A DNA stretch of 40,404 nt from an uncultured Collinsella sp. (GTDB taxonomy: Bacteria; Actinomycetota; Coriobacteriia; Coriobacteriales; Coriobacteriaceae). The notes under the pieces are model-generated. The model made no database searches. It was not told the DNA's origin and saw only the letters and a program-made list of their open reading frames with translations. Shown here one piece after another: positions 17,547 through 25,879 of this stretch. A program made the position numbers and the translations under genes. Positions within the stretch are counted from its first letter, which is position 1, and each line of letters starts with the position of its first letter. The stretch covers positions 1 to 40,404 of the forward strand of contig CAAEHI010000009.1 of assembly GCA_900755685.1 (NCBI GenBank), in the 5' to 3' direction.

Positions 17547-18050
17547 CTAGCCTTGATACGACGAGGCTTTGGGCGGCGTCTTGCCCTTTAGCACCTTGTG
17601 ATAGTAGTCGTACGTCAGCGGCGTCTCGTCGCTCAGGCGCTCGGCATCCTCGACCTCGCCAATAAACAGCAGATGCGTGCCCACATCCACTGTGTCGATC
17701 AAACGGCAGCTAAACAGGGCCGCCGCGTGCTCGGGCACATAGGGCATGCCCAGAGCCGTCTCGCGGGTCTCGTATTTGGCAAACTTGTCATAATCGCTGC
17801 TGGTGCGGAACCCAAAGTTACCGATGTAGAGCATGTCGGCGGTCTGATCGATCACGGTCAGCGCGAACGCTTTGGCCGATGCGATGACGCCCGAGGTGAC
17901 ATTGTCCTTGTTCACGGCAACCGAAATACGCGGCGGCATGGACGTCACCTGCACCGCAGTGTTGATGACGCAGCCGGCGCGCAGCCCGTCTGCCGCGGCG
18001 CTCACCACGTACAGGCCACTCGGCATGGTAAAGAACGCAGTTTTGTCCAT
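17547..18050 (-). CDS. Flavin reductase (flavoredoxin / Hrb N-terminal domain type)
   Basis: A 167-residue FMN-binding split-barrel protein. It opens MDKTAFFTMPSGLYVVSA and carries GCVINTAVQVTSMPPRISVAVNK-type strands that bind FMN. It ends YYHKVLKGKTPPKASSYQG, the same sequence type that joins the flavin domain to rubredoxin in Hrb proteins. Here the polypeptide stops at that joint and a separate rubredoxin gene follows. The start at 18050 is chosen because the family's N-terminus begins there; the frame upstream runs through a terminator hairpin. The ribosome binding site is CTAGGGGAGTG, about 5 bp from ATG. Probable role: NAD(P)H- or rubredoxin-linked flavin electron transfer in oxygen or NO detoxification. 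Confidence 0.88.
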   Translation of the reverse strand: MDKTAFFTMPSGLYVVSAAADGLRAGCVINTAVQVTSMPPRISVAVNKDNVTSGVIASAKAFALTVIDQTADMLYIGNFGFRTSSDYDKFAKYETRETALGMPYVPEHAAALFSCRLIDTVDVGTHLLFIGEVEDAERLSDETPLTYDYYHKVLKGKTPPKASSYQG

Positions 18051-18104
18051 AACGATCACTCCCCTAGCTCGGGTTGGAACCTCATGAATGTATGTACCCA
18101 CAAA

Positions 18105-18135
18105 AAAGGCGGCACCCATAACGGACGCCGCCTTT
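18105..18135 (-). terminator. Terminator downstream of smpB
   Basis: AAAGGCGGC (18105-18113) and GCCGCCTTT (18127-18135) pair perfectly. On the reverse strand the stem is followed by a T6 run (complement of 18102-18107). It ends the leftward smpB transcript 120 bp after its stop codon and insulates the flavin reductase gene. Confidence 0.88.
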
Positions 18136-18177
18136 GAGACATATGTGTCAGAACAGTAAGAAAGATAAGACGCCCGC

Positions 18178-18244
18178 AGTTGCGGTGAAATAGGGACTGA
18201 ATAGCCCCTCAAACAGGCAAAACAGTCCGTATCTCACCGCAACT
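18178..18244. repeat. Family B 67-bp palindrome, copy 2
   Basis: AGTTGCGGTGAAATAGGGAC (18178-18197, continuing TG) pairs with the right arm ending at 18244 (CAGTCCGTATCTCACCGCAA then CT), with two mismatches. The arms match copy 1 at 3970-4036 almost exactly, the total length is identical and the loop is different. It sits 12 bp after the smpB stop codon. Confidence 0.85.
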
Positions 18245-18256
18245 TATATAGAGCGC

Positions 18257-18727
18257 CTACCGGTTGCGTTCCTTGAGGGCGCGGTCGATCTCGCGTTGGA
18301 CATCACGCTTGGCCATGTCCTCGCGCTTGTCGTAGAGCTTCTTGCCGCGACCCAGACCCAGCAGCAGCTTTACGCGGCCGTCGGTATTAAAGTAGAGCTC
18401 CAACGGAACCAGCGCATAACCACGGTTGCGAAGTTTGCCGTCAAGAAAGTCGATCTCCTTGCGGTGCAGCAGCAGACGACGCCGACGGTCGGGATCGCGA
18501 TTCCACACGCCACCATGGCTATAAGGGTGGATATGCAGTCCGACGAGCCAGCACTCGCCGCCACGAATCAGCGCAAAAGTGTCAGTGATCTGACAGGCGC
18601 GCTCGCGAATCGACTTGACCTCGGTGCCGCTCAGCTCAATACCGCACTCAAACGTCTCATCGATAAAGTACTCGTGATGTGCCGAGCGATTCTTGGAAAT
18701 GAGTTTGCGCTCGCGCTTACTGGGCAT
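18257..18727 (-). CDS. smpB: SsrA-binding protein SmpB
   Basis: A 156-residue protein that binds tmRNA and brings it to stalled ribosomes in trans-translation. Family motifs are clear: NRSAHHEYFIDETFECGIELSGTEVKSIR at the N-terminus (seen as HHEYFI and GTEVKS), LHIHPYSHG, RRRLLLHRKEID, LELYFNTDGRVKLLLGLGRGKKLYDKRE and the basic C-terminal tail KRDVQREIDRALKERN. The start at 18727 gives the canonical N-terminus and overlaps the end of the upstream TPR-like gene by 11 bp, so the two are translationally coupled. The tmRNA gene itself is not in this window. rnr, often next to smpB elsewhere, lies 9 kb away. Confidence 0.97.
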   Translation of the reverse strand: MPSKRERKLISKNRSAHHEYFIDETFECGIELSGTEVKSIRERACQITDTFALIRGGECWLVGLHIHPYSHGGVWNRDPDRRRRLLLHRKEIDFLDGKLRNRGYALVPLELYFNTDGRVKLLLGLGRGKKLYDKREDMAKRDVQREIDRALKERNR

Positions 18728-19634
18728 CGCCGGCCTCCTTGGCGCCATCGGCGTTTGAGCCCGCAGCCTCACGCTTTGCCTTGCGCTCGGCATTGAGCTC
18801 GGCATCGCTCTCGCGCACCAGTTTGATAATCGCCGCGCAGGCCTCCTCGCCCACCAAGTCGCGAGCACGCACCGTCAGGCGCGTCGCCTCCTGCTTGTCG
18901 CCGTCGCTTGCAGCATCGGTCGCGCACATAATCAGGCAGATGGCAATCTCGGCCGAAGGCGAGGTCGGCACGCCTTGCAGGGCCAGTTCACCCATCACGT
19001 GGTCGTCGCTCTCATCGGCGGCATCCGGATAGGTGGTATGGATCTTGTTGAGCAGGCGCGTCGTATGCGCATCGTTGGGCGCCAGGCGCAGTGCCAGACG
19101 CGCGCAGCCCACGGCAGCCGAAACGTTCTCGGTCTCGGGCTCCAAGAAGTACTGACCTAGATTGGCGTAAGCGCGGGCGGCGCACTTGCCATCGCTTGCA
19201 CGCTCCAGCACCGAGAACGAGAGCGATGCCCATTCCTGCTTGTCCTCGAGAGCGCGGAACAGCTCGGCCAAATCCAAGCGATAGTTGCAGTTCATGGGGT
19301 CCCAACGCACAGCCTGCATCAGGGCATTACGAGCGCTCACATAATCCTGCTGGCGAATGTAGGCAAACGCCATATCAGAGTACAGGCGGTCAAACGGCAC
19401 CTCGACCTGCACGAGCTCGCGCGGATCCTTCTCCACGCGGCGATAGGCCAAGCGCTCAAACTTGCTATCGAAGCTAAAGTATTGGCGCTTCTCCTCCGTC
19501 CTGCACTCGGCGTCGATATACTCCTCGGCGAGCTCCACCAGGCGCTCCAGCAGCGGCGTCGCCGTAGCCAGGTCGCCCTGCGCCAGATAGTTCTCGGCAT
19601 ACGTGATGTCTTGCAAGCTGATGGGCAGATCCAT
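18717..19634 (-). CDS. Tetratricopeptide-like protein of unknown function
   Basis: A 305-residue soluble protein. Residues about 10-60 and 100-190 read as paired helices of a tetratricopeptide solenoid (ENYLAQGDLATATPLLERLVELAEEY; SARNALMQAVRWDPMNCNYRLDLAEL; CARLALRLAPNDAHTTRLL), and the C-terminus is a charged, disordered tail (ERKAKREAAGSNADGAKEA). No catalytic motif is visible. Proteins of this type are seen in Coriobacteriia and related Firmicutes, without assigned function. The start at 19634 follows GAGGAGTAGCC; a longer frame upstream has no ribosome binding site. The last 11 bp overlap smpB, suggesting co-expression with trans-translation. Confidence 0.7.
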   Translation of the reverse strand: MDLPISLQDITYAENYLAQGDLATATPLLERLVELAEEYIDAECRTEEKRQYFSFDSKFERLAYRRVEKDPRELVQVEVPFDRLYSDMAFAYIRQQDYVSARNALMQAVRWDPMNCNYRLDLAELFRALEDKQEWASLSFSVLERASDGKCAARAYANLGQYFLEPETENVSAAVGCARLALRLAPNDAHTTRLLNKIHTTYPDAADESDDHVMGELALQGVPTSPSAEIAICLIMCATDAASDGDKQEATRLTVRARDLVGEEACAAIIKLVRESDAELNAERKAKREAAGSNADGAKEAGDAQ

Positions 19635-19694
19635 GGCTACTCCTCGATCTGAGCGAAACACGGCAGGCGCCGTATATACGGTCAATACACAAAA

Positions 19695-19718
19695 CCCGGG
19701 TCTCTTACGAGGCCCGGG
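19695..19718 (-). terminator. Terminator of the tRNA operon
   Basis: CCCGGGTCTC (19695-19704) and GAGGCCCGGG (19709-19718) form a 10-bp stem with one mismatch and a TTAC loop. On the reverse strand it is followed by TTTTG. It lies 10 bp beyond the tRNA-Glu CCA end. Confidence 0.88.
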
Positions 19719-19728
19719 CGTTCAATTT

Positions 19729-19805
19729 TGGTAGCCCGTACCAGATTCGAACTGGTGATCTCCGCCTTGAGAGGGCGGCGTCCTAAACCGCTAGACGAAC
19801 GGGCC
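19729..19805 (-). tRNA. tRNA-Glu (anticodon CTC)
   Basis: The reverse strand begins GGCCCGTTCGTCTAGCGG and ends with the acceptor ACGGGCT, A and an encoded CCA. The anticodon loop CCTCTCAAG gives CTC, reading GAG. The T-loop GTTCGAATC is canonical. Length 77 nt including CCA. Confidence 0.95.
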
Positions 19806-19822
19806 ATATGTAGCAAATGCAA

Positions 19823-19896
19823 TGGCTGGGATGGAGGGAGTCGAACCCCCATTGACGGAACCAGAATCCGCTGTCCTGCCATTAGACGACATCCCA
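19823..19896 (-). tRNA. tRNA-Gln (anticodon CTG)
   Basis: The reverse strand begins TGGGATGTCGTCTAATGG and ends ATCCCAG with an encoded CCA. The anticodon loop TTCTGGT gives CTG, reading CAG. The T-arm GGGTTCGACTCCC is canonical. It lies 17 bp upstream of tRNA-Glu in the same transcript. Confidence 0.95.
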
Positions 19897-19940
19897 ATGA
19901 CTGCATCGCTGCGCTCGGCTGTGCCTTTGCGCAAGAAAGA

Positions 19941-19969
19941 AATATACGGGAAGTCCCGCCGTGACGCAA
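19941..19969 (-). promoter_or_regulatory. Promoter of the tRNA-Gln/tRNA-Glu operon
   Basis: On the reverse strand, TTGCGT (19964-19969) and TATATT (19941-19946) are 17 bp apart and about 45 bp upstream of tRNA-Gln. The GC-rich segment just downstream of the -10 would suit stringent control. Confidence 0.7.
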
Positions 19970-20172
19970 GCCCCAATTTTGACTTTTTTGAAATTCAGTC
20001 AAATTGGCCTAATTTAGTCCAACCCGTGAAGGACCTGTGAAGCCGACCGCTGTACACGAAGGGCAAAACGCCGCGAGCGGTAGCCGTCAACCGTTGGCAG
20101 ATTCTACCGTGAAAACGATAGCACCAGGCAACACAATCGAAGTATCAATGATCACGTAGATATCGAGGCGCC

Positions 20173-20583
20173 ATGGACGAAGAGCTTGATTACCTATGGG
20201 AGACCCTGGGCCTTGAGATCACTGCCGACCTTTGGCCCGAACGGGACAAAATCCATCCCACACTGCGCCCCGCCATTACTGTGGTGCAGGCAAAATACCG
20301 CCGTGCATCCTTTTTGATCATGCGGATGTCATGGCACGCGGGACTCCCCGACCTTAAGCGAATCCAGGCAAGCCTCGTCGAGTTGTCCGGCATGCCAACC
20401 GTCATATCCGAGGCGCACCTGGAGCAGCGCCAGCGCGAGCGACTGCAACAGCAGCGAATTCCCTTTATCTGCCCCGGCGTTCAGGCATATCTGCCCTTTA
20501 TGGACGAGGAGTACTGGAGCGGCAAGCCCAACAAACACGTAAAGGTCTACGATCCGCACGAATGGGCACAGCTGGCGGACTGA
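20173..20583 (+). CDS. Unrecognised 136-residue protein, possibly a shortened transcription regulator
   Basis: The segment LQQQRIPFICPGVQAYLPFM resembles the IPFIVPGKQ-YLPFLG signature found in the N-terminal half of some winged-helix (MarR-like) regulators in Firmicutes and Coriobacteriia. Those proteins continue for about another hundred residues with a DNA-binding domain. This one ends soon after the signature with KHVKVYDPHEWAQLAD, so it would lack that domain. Upstream residues RRASFLIMRMSWHAGLPDLKRI are also of that type. The start ATG follows ATCGAGGCGCC, a moderate site. Immediately after the stop begins the family E array, which could have replaced the lost 3' part. The alternative is an intact small protein of another family. 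Confidence 0.5.
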   Translation: MDEELDYLWETLGLEITADLWPERDKIHPTLRPAITVVQAKYRRASFLIMRMSWHAGLPDLKRIQASLVELSGMPTVISEAHLEQRQRERLQQQRIPFICPGVQAYLPFMDEEYWSGKPNKHVKVYDPHEWAQLAD

Positions 20584-20602
20584 CTGGGGCAGGCCCGCCG
20601 GC

Positions 20603-20772
20603 GGAAAGTGCGTCCCAGATTTCAAGCTCAAACTGGTCCCCACTTTCCCGTTGAGCCCTCAACCGGAAACCGTGTCCCGCAATCGAAGCTCAGAATGGGA
20701 CGTGCTTTCCGCAACCGGCCACTTTGGGAAAGTGCATCCCATTCTGGAAGCGAATTCCGGGACGCACTTTCC
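20603..20772. repeat. Family E array: three 46-bp palindromes with exact 62-bp period
   Basis: Units lie at 20603-20648, 20665-20710 and 20727-20772. Each starts GGAAA and ends TTTCC, with consensus arms GGAAAGTGCRTCCCA and TGGGACGCACTTTCC; the third is cleanest. Both spacers are 16 bp and unrelated in sequence. The array begins 19 bp after the stop of the gene at 20173 and ends 7 bp from the stop of the ArsC/Spx gene, so it fills the convergent gap between them. Confidence 0.88.
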
Positions 20773-20779
20773 GCAGCCG

Positions 20780-21139
20780 CTACAGCAACGCCTCGGCCCA
20801 AGCCGCTTCCCTAAAGCCGGGAATCGCAAAGTCGTCGCCCACCAGCAGCGGACGCTTGACCAGCATGCCGTCGGTCGCCAGCAGCTCGTAGCACTCCCGA
20901 TCCGTCATGCCCGCATCCAGACGCGCCTTCAGGCCCAGCTCTCGATATTTCATGCCCGACGAATTAAAGAAGCGCCGCACCGGCAGCCCCGAACGAGCAA
21001 TCCAGGTCGCAAGCTCATCAGCTGCGGGATTGTCCAAAACGATATCGCGGTCGATATACTCAACCCCATGTTCGTCCAGCCATGCCTTGGCCTTCTTACA
21101 GGTCGAGCACTTGGGATATTCAACAAACAGTACGGTCAT
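20780..21139 (-). CDS. ArsC/Spx-family thioredoxin-fold protein
   Basis: A 119-residue protein of the arsenate reductase-like family (ArsC/Spx/YffB). The redox site is CSTC at residues 11-14 in EYPKCSTCKKAKAWL. The central part (IARSGLPVRRFFNSSG, YRELGLK) and the C-terminal LLATDGMLVKRPLLVGDD are the family's conserved blocks, including the RP that borders the anion site. Members include glutaredoxin-linked arsenate reductases and the regulator Spx. Without a neighbouring arsenite pump, an arsenic role is not supported. The start at 21139 follows CGGAGGATTTCC. It is convergent with the gene at 20173, and the family E array separates them. Confidence 0.85.
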   Translation of the reverse strand: MTVLFVEYPKCSTCKKAKAWLDEHGVEYIDRDIVLDNPAADELATWIARSGLPVRRFFNSSGMKYRELGLKARLDAGMTDRECYELLATDGMLVKRPLLVGDDFAIPGFREAAWAEALL

Positions 21140-21231
21140 GGAAATCCTCCGAATATAGATCGGCCAACGCAGGCACACGCCACACGAGGCACCTTCGTAT
21201 GATGGGCCAATTGTAGCCCACGGGTCACACG

Positions 21232-22284
21232 CTAAACGAACCGTACCCCGAATCCGCGTTTGATGAACGGCAGCAGCTCCATTGCCTCGGGCGTGATATG
21301 GCCCGCAACGTTCATGCGCTCGTCACCGGGAAGATCGACCCGCGCAATCTCAAGCTCGCCTTCGTAGCGCCCATATCCGCTATTGCTCACAGCGATCGAC
21401 CCCGCCTTTCGCGGCAGGCCGGCTCCGGAATCCGTCGGCACGGAATCCGGCTTAAGCGTCGTACGTGACTCCTGAGACCTAAAGATGAGGACGCTCGAGT
21501 CGGGCCGGTCGTGATGAATCTGCCCGCGCACATAGGCATAACCGGGCTCAAGCTCGCATTGCAGGTCCACGTATCCGGCGGAAACTTGAGCAAACTGCGC
21601 CCAGCCCGCATCGGATAGATCGGGGTCGCCGACCAACACAATGTCGCAATCGGCGCCAGGTGCAAGCTCAAGCATATTGAGAGCAACCTTTGACGCGCGA
21701 CCGCGCTGCGCCTCGACCGTCGGCAGTCCCTCGAAAACCGGCCCGCGAACGTTAGCATCACCCGGCACAAAAGCCATGATTTCGAATCCAAGCGCCGCAA
21801 GACGAAGATTCGTCCGAGCAACATCTTCAAGAGCTAAACCGGTATAAGGCTTGGGGTAAAAATTGTGGCAGGCGGCAAAACGAGTCACATCGGCACCGGC
21901 CTCACGCCACGATGCGATTTCATCAGAACTCACCGTCGATGCATTGACCACAATGCGAAATACACCGGACAGCTCCGCGACCCGCTGGGCGCTAAAGCCA
22001 TAGTCCAAACGAAGGTATTCCAACCCCAGATCGCGCAGGTCCTCAATGCGCTCAAGCCCGAGCAAATCGCACGTGCGAGGCCCCACATCGGCAATGAGCG
22101 CAATGCCGCGGGCGGAAAGCAGCGACAGCACATGACGGACCTTATCGGCATACGCCGCTCCCCCATCCTCGGGAATATGCAGCGAGGTGAACGCATAGCG
22201 CGCACCCGCCGCGGCACCACGCTCAATCGTCCGCTCAATATCCTGCAGAGGGCTGGAAAGATAAATCGAAATACCCGTTTTCAC
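21232..22284 (-). CDS. mupG: MupG-type 6-phospho-N-acetylmuramidase (DUF871)
   Basis: A 350-residue cytoplasmic TIM-barrel protein of the DUF871 family. The characterised Staphylococcus aureus member, MupG, cleaves MurNAc-6-phosphate-GlcNAc into MurNAc-6-phosphate and GlcNAc. Seen: N-terminal GISIYLSSP with SLHIPED; LRLDYGF; VNAST; the active-site-like ACHNFYPKPYTGL; and a C-terminal cyclophilin-like half (AGHITPEAMELLPFIKRG). It sits downstream of murR-murQ-murP on the same strand, the context expected for cell-wall disaccharide recycling. The start is GTG at 22284 after AAAGGAGCG. That ribosome binding site directly follows the T-run of an intrinsic terminator, so expression may be attenuated relative to murP. 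Confidence 0.88.
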   Translation of the reverse strand: MKTGISIYLSSPLQDIERTIERGAAAGARYAFTSLHIPEDGGAAYADKVRHVLSLLSARGIALIADVGPRTCDLLGLERIEDLRDLGLEYLRLDYGFSAQRVAELSGVFRIVVNASTVSSDEIASWREAGADVTRFAACHNFYPKPYTGLALEDVARTNLRLAALGFEIMAFVPGDANVRGPVFEGLPTVEAQRGRASKVALNMLELAPGADCDIVLVGDPDLSDAGWAQFAQVSAGYVDLQCELEPGYAYVRGQIHHDRPDSSVLIFRSQESRTTLKPDSVPTDSGAGLPRKAGSIAVSNSGYGRYEGELEIARVDLPGDERMNVAGHITPEAMELLPFIKRGFGVRFV

Positions 22285-22307
22285 GCTTCAACGCTCCTTT
22301 AAAAAAG

Positions 22308-22334
22308 GCCGGCGGAGCAGTTAGCCCCGCCGGC
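22308..22334 (-). terminator. Terminator or attenuator between murP and mupG
   Basis: GCCGGCGG and CCGCCGGC (22308-22315, 22327-22334) form the stem. On the reverse strand T6 (complement of 22301-22306) follows, then AAAGGAG of mupG. A second stem without a T-run (CGCGAGCC 22367-22374, GGCTCGCG 22386-22393) lies nearer murP and may protect the murP 3' end. Confidence 0.85.
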
Positions 22335-22401
22335 ACAACCATAGCATCAAGAAATCTGCCGCGCACCGCGAGCCCCGAGCAACACGGCTCGCGATATCAA
22401 A

Positions 22402-23832
22402 CTACTCGCCAAAGAACTCGTTGATCTTCTGCTCGTCGACGCCAAAGAACCACGTCAGGACAAAGCCGGCGGCATAGGCAAGCAGCATAGCGGCAACGTA
22501 GCCGAGCTGCTGGCCAGGAACGACGATCAGCAGACCAAACAGACCGGAAACGCCTTGGGAAACCGTGCCGATGTGAAGCAGCGCCGCGAGCGCGCCGCCA
22601 AATCCGGCACCCAGGCAGGCCGTCACAAACGGACGAACGAGCGGCAGCGTAACAGCATACATCAGAGGCTCGCCCACACCCAGGATTCCAACGGGAATGG
22701 ACTCTGCGACGTACTTCTTGAGCTTGGCGTTCTTGGTCTTAAAGTACAGCGCCAAACCGGCACCGACCTGGCCGCCGCCAGCCATCATAAGGATGGGAAG
22801 CAGGTAATTGATGCCCTTGGTAGCTCCGTCGGGATCGTTGAGCATAGCGTGGATCGGCGTGAGCGCCTGATGCAGGCCGACGGACACCAGCGGCAAGAAG
22901 CCTGCCGACAGGATATAGCCGCCCAGGACGCCCAGCTTCTCGAAGATAAAGGTCAAAACGCTAAAGATGGCAGTCGTCAGCCATGCGCCAACCGGCTGGA
23001 TGACGAGCATCAGAGCAAAGGCGCCGATGATGAGCACCAGCAGCGGGGATAAAAACGTGTCGAGTGCGTTGGGCATAACCTTGCGAATCTGACGCTCCAT
23101 CCAGGCAAAAAATGCGCCAGCGATGAGAGCCGCGATCATGCCGCCCGCTGCGGGGTTGTACTGCGCACTGGTGAGCGGCAGCAGAATGGCAGTGGCAGGA
23201 TCAGCCGCGCCAGGCGCAAGCAGGGGCATGGCACTGTTGGCGATACACATCATGCCGGCGATGCCGCCCAACGCAGCGGAGCCACCAAACTCACGTGCCG
23301 CGTTATAGCCCACCAAGATGGGCAGATAGGCGAACAGGGCCCAGCCCATGGAACGAATGCCCTGGTACCACCACTCGCCTGCAAGCGCGCCTGCCGTCGA
23401 GACGTTAATGACGTTGCAGATACCGTTGATGAGGCCAGCCGCAATGATGCCGGGAAGCAGGGCGACGAAGACATTGGAAATCTTCTTGAGGAAGGCCTGA
23501 ACCGGCTTGGACTCGTACTTGGCCTTCTGCGCGGCCTTGTTCGTGGCCGCAGCGTCAACCACGCTCTCGTCGGCAACGCCTTTCGCAAGGCCGGTGAGCT
23601 TGGAGAACTCCTCGAGCACCTTATTCACCTTGCCCGGACCCAGCACGATCTGCATCGTGTCGTCCTCGACCAGGCCCATCACGCCGTCGAGTGCCTTAAT
23701 GCCCTCCGTGTCGACGTTACCCGCGTCTTTGACGGTCACGCGCAGGCGCGTCATGCACGCCGCGTTTGCTAGCACGTTGTCTTTACCGCCCAAAAGGTCC
23801 AGCAGCTTTTGAGCCAGCTCTTTGTTCGTCAT
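22402..23832 (-). CDS. murP: PTS transporter EIIBC, N-acetylmuramic acid type
   Basis: A 476-residue phosphotransferase permease with an N-terminal EIIB domain (about 1-85) and a C-terminal membrane EIIC domain. The EIIB phosphorylation cysteine is Cys26 in NAACMTRLRV. EIIC shows about ten hydrophobic segments, starting near VFVALLPGIIAAGLINGI, and ends HKINEFFGE-like. There is no EIIA domain, as in MurP proteins, which borrow one from another permease. MurNAc (or a MurNAc-containing disaccharide, as MupG implies) is assigned from the adjacent murQ and mupG, not from the sequence alone. The start follows AAGGAGGAGTT. Confidence 0.88.
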   Translation of the reverse strand: MTNKELAQKLLDLLGGKDNVLANAACMTRLRVTVKDAGNVDTEGIKALDGVMGLVEDDTMQIVLGPGKVNKVLEEFSKLTGLAKGVADESVVDAAATNKAAQKAKYESKPVQAFLKKISNVFVALLPGIIAAGLINGICNVINVSTAGALAGEWWYQGIRSMGWALFAYLPILVGYNAAREFGGSAALGGIAGMMCIANSAMPLLAPGAADPATAILLPLTSAQYNPAAGGMIAALIAGAFFAWMERQIRKVMPNALDTFLSPLLVLIIGAFALMLVIQPVGAWLTTAIFSVLTFIFEKLGVLGGYILSAGFLPLVSVGLHQALTPIHAMLNDPDGATKGINYLLPILMMAGGGQVGAGLALYFKTKNAKLKKYVAESIPVGILGVGEPLMYAVTLPLVRPFVTACLGAGFGGALAALLHIGTVSQGVSGLFGLLIVVPGQQLGYVAAMLLAYAAGFVLTWFFGVDEQKINEFFGE

Positions 23833-23889
23833 AACTCCTCCTTGTATTGGGTATCTCGTCTGGATGTCATATCAGCTCACGCCGCGCAC

Positions 23890-24813
<924 letters not shown>

Positions 24814-24823
24814 TTCATTCACC

Positions 24824-25675
24824 TCATCTTTCCTGTTTCTCGATGTAGTTTTGCTTAATGACATGCGTCGCCCGTTCGTAGTCGCTGGCAACGTAAGCAG
24901 CGTACAGGGCATCGACAACCATAAGCTGGGCCATACGCGAAGCCATGGCACCGCTGCGGACCAAGGGTTCACTCGCAGCGACGCCGAGCACGGCATCGGC
25001 CATGGTGGCAAGCTTGGATGATCCATCTACTTTGGTAACGGCCACGACGGGACAGTTGTGGCGTTGAGCCTCGGCGGTGCAGTCCAGCACCTCTTGCGTC
25101 AAGCCCGAGTAGCTAAAGGCGATTGCCATATCGCCCTCATGCATGTTCTTGGCACACAAGAGCTGATCATGCCAGTCGTCGTACAGATGGCACTCTTTGT
25201 CGACACGCATGAGCTTTTGCGCCAGATCGTGCGCGACCAAACGGGAGGCACCAATACCGAACAGATTGACCGCGCGTGCCCGCTTAAGACGGGCCGCGCA
25301 TCGCTCCAAGACGGTGTAATCGAGCGTTCGCGCCGTCGCCTCGATCGTACGCACGTTGCTTTTCATCACCTTCCCCACGATACGTTCGACGCTGTCGTCC
25401 ATGGAGATGTCCTCGAGGGCTACGTCTTTCTTGTCACCTAAGAGCGCCAGCTCGGCAATCAGTTCGCGCTGGAACTCCTTGTAGCCCGCAAAACCCAAAC
25501 GCTTGCAAAAGCGCAAAATGCTCGAGGGCGAGGAGAACGTGACATCGGCAAGACCGCGGACGGACAGCCCGACCACCTCGTGCGGATGAGCGCTTACATA
25601 TGCGATGACATTGCGTTCCGCCGGGCTCGCGCTGAGCTCACGCTCGCGAAGCCGCAAAAGCAATCCGTTTGCCAT
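24824..25675 (-). CDS. murR: RpiR-family regulator of the MurNAc operon
   Basis: A 283-residue transcription factor with an N-terminal RpiR-type helix-turn-helix (residues about 1-80: SVRGLADVTFSSPSSILRFCKRLGFAGYKEFQ) and a C-terminal SIS sugar-phosphate domain (about 120-260: NLFGIGASRLVAHDLAQKL, AIAFSYSGLTQEVLDC). Relatives in MurNAc loci sense MurNAc-6-phosphate. It is the first gene of murR-murQ-murP-mupG, so it probably controls its own operon. The start ATG 25675 follows ACGGAGG by 7 bp; a GTG nine bases upstream overlaps that site. Whether it represses or activates is not visible. Confidence 0.88.
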   Translation of the reverse strand: MANGLLLRLRERELSASPAERNVIAYVSAHPHEVVGLSVRGLADVTFSSPSSILRFCKRLGFAGYKEFQRELIAELALLGDKKDVALEDISMDDSVERIVGKVMKSNVRTIEATARTLDYTVLERCAARLKRARAVNLFGIGASRLVAHDLAQKLMRVDKECHLYDDWHDQLLCAKNMHEGDMAIAFSYSGLTQEVLDCTAEAQRHNCPVVAVTKVDGSSKLATMADAVLGVAASEPLVRSGAMASRMAQLMVVDALYAAYVASDYERATHVIKQNYIEKQER

Positions 25676-25774
25676 CTCAAACACCTCCGTTGAGAAGAAT
25701 TAAAGACCAACGAACGATTCGTACCGGATACAAACAGCTTTTGCGGTACATTGTGCCGCATCGTGGCGCACAAA

Positions 25775-25798
25775 GGGCGAGCGTTCTACCGCTCGCCC
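25775..25798 (-). terminator. Terminator after the VanZ-like gene
   Basis: GGGCGAGC (25775-25782) and GCTCGCCC (25791-25798) form an 8-bp stem with an 8-nt loop, followed on the reverse strand by TTTG. It separates the VanZ-like gene from murR. The 100 bp between it and murR should hold the murR promoter, which I cannot place with confidence. Confidence 0.7.
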
Positions 25799-25879
25799 CT
25801 CAAATCCGACCGCTCGGAAATACGCGCGACACAAAATAATTCAACAAGGTCGCATTATCAGAAACGGGTTTGTTACCGG

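Noticed and set aside
20780..21139. ArsC-like protein as part of an arsenic resistance operon
   Set aside because: No arsenite pump or ArsR gene is adjacent; the family also includes Spx and other redox proteins.
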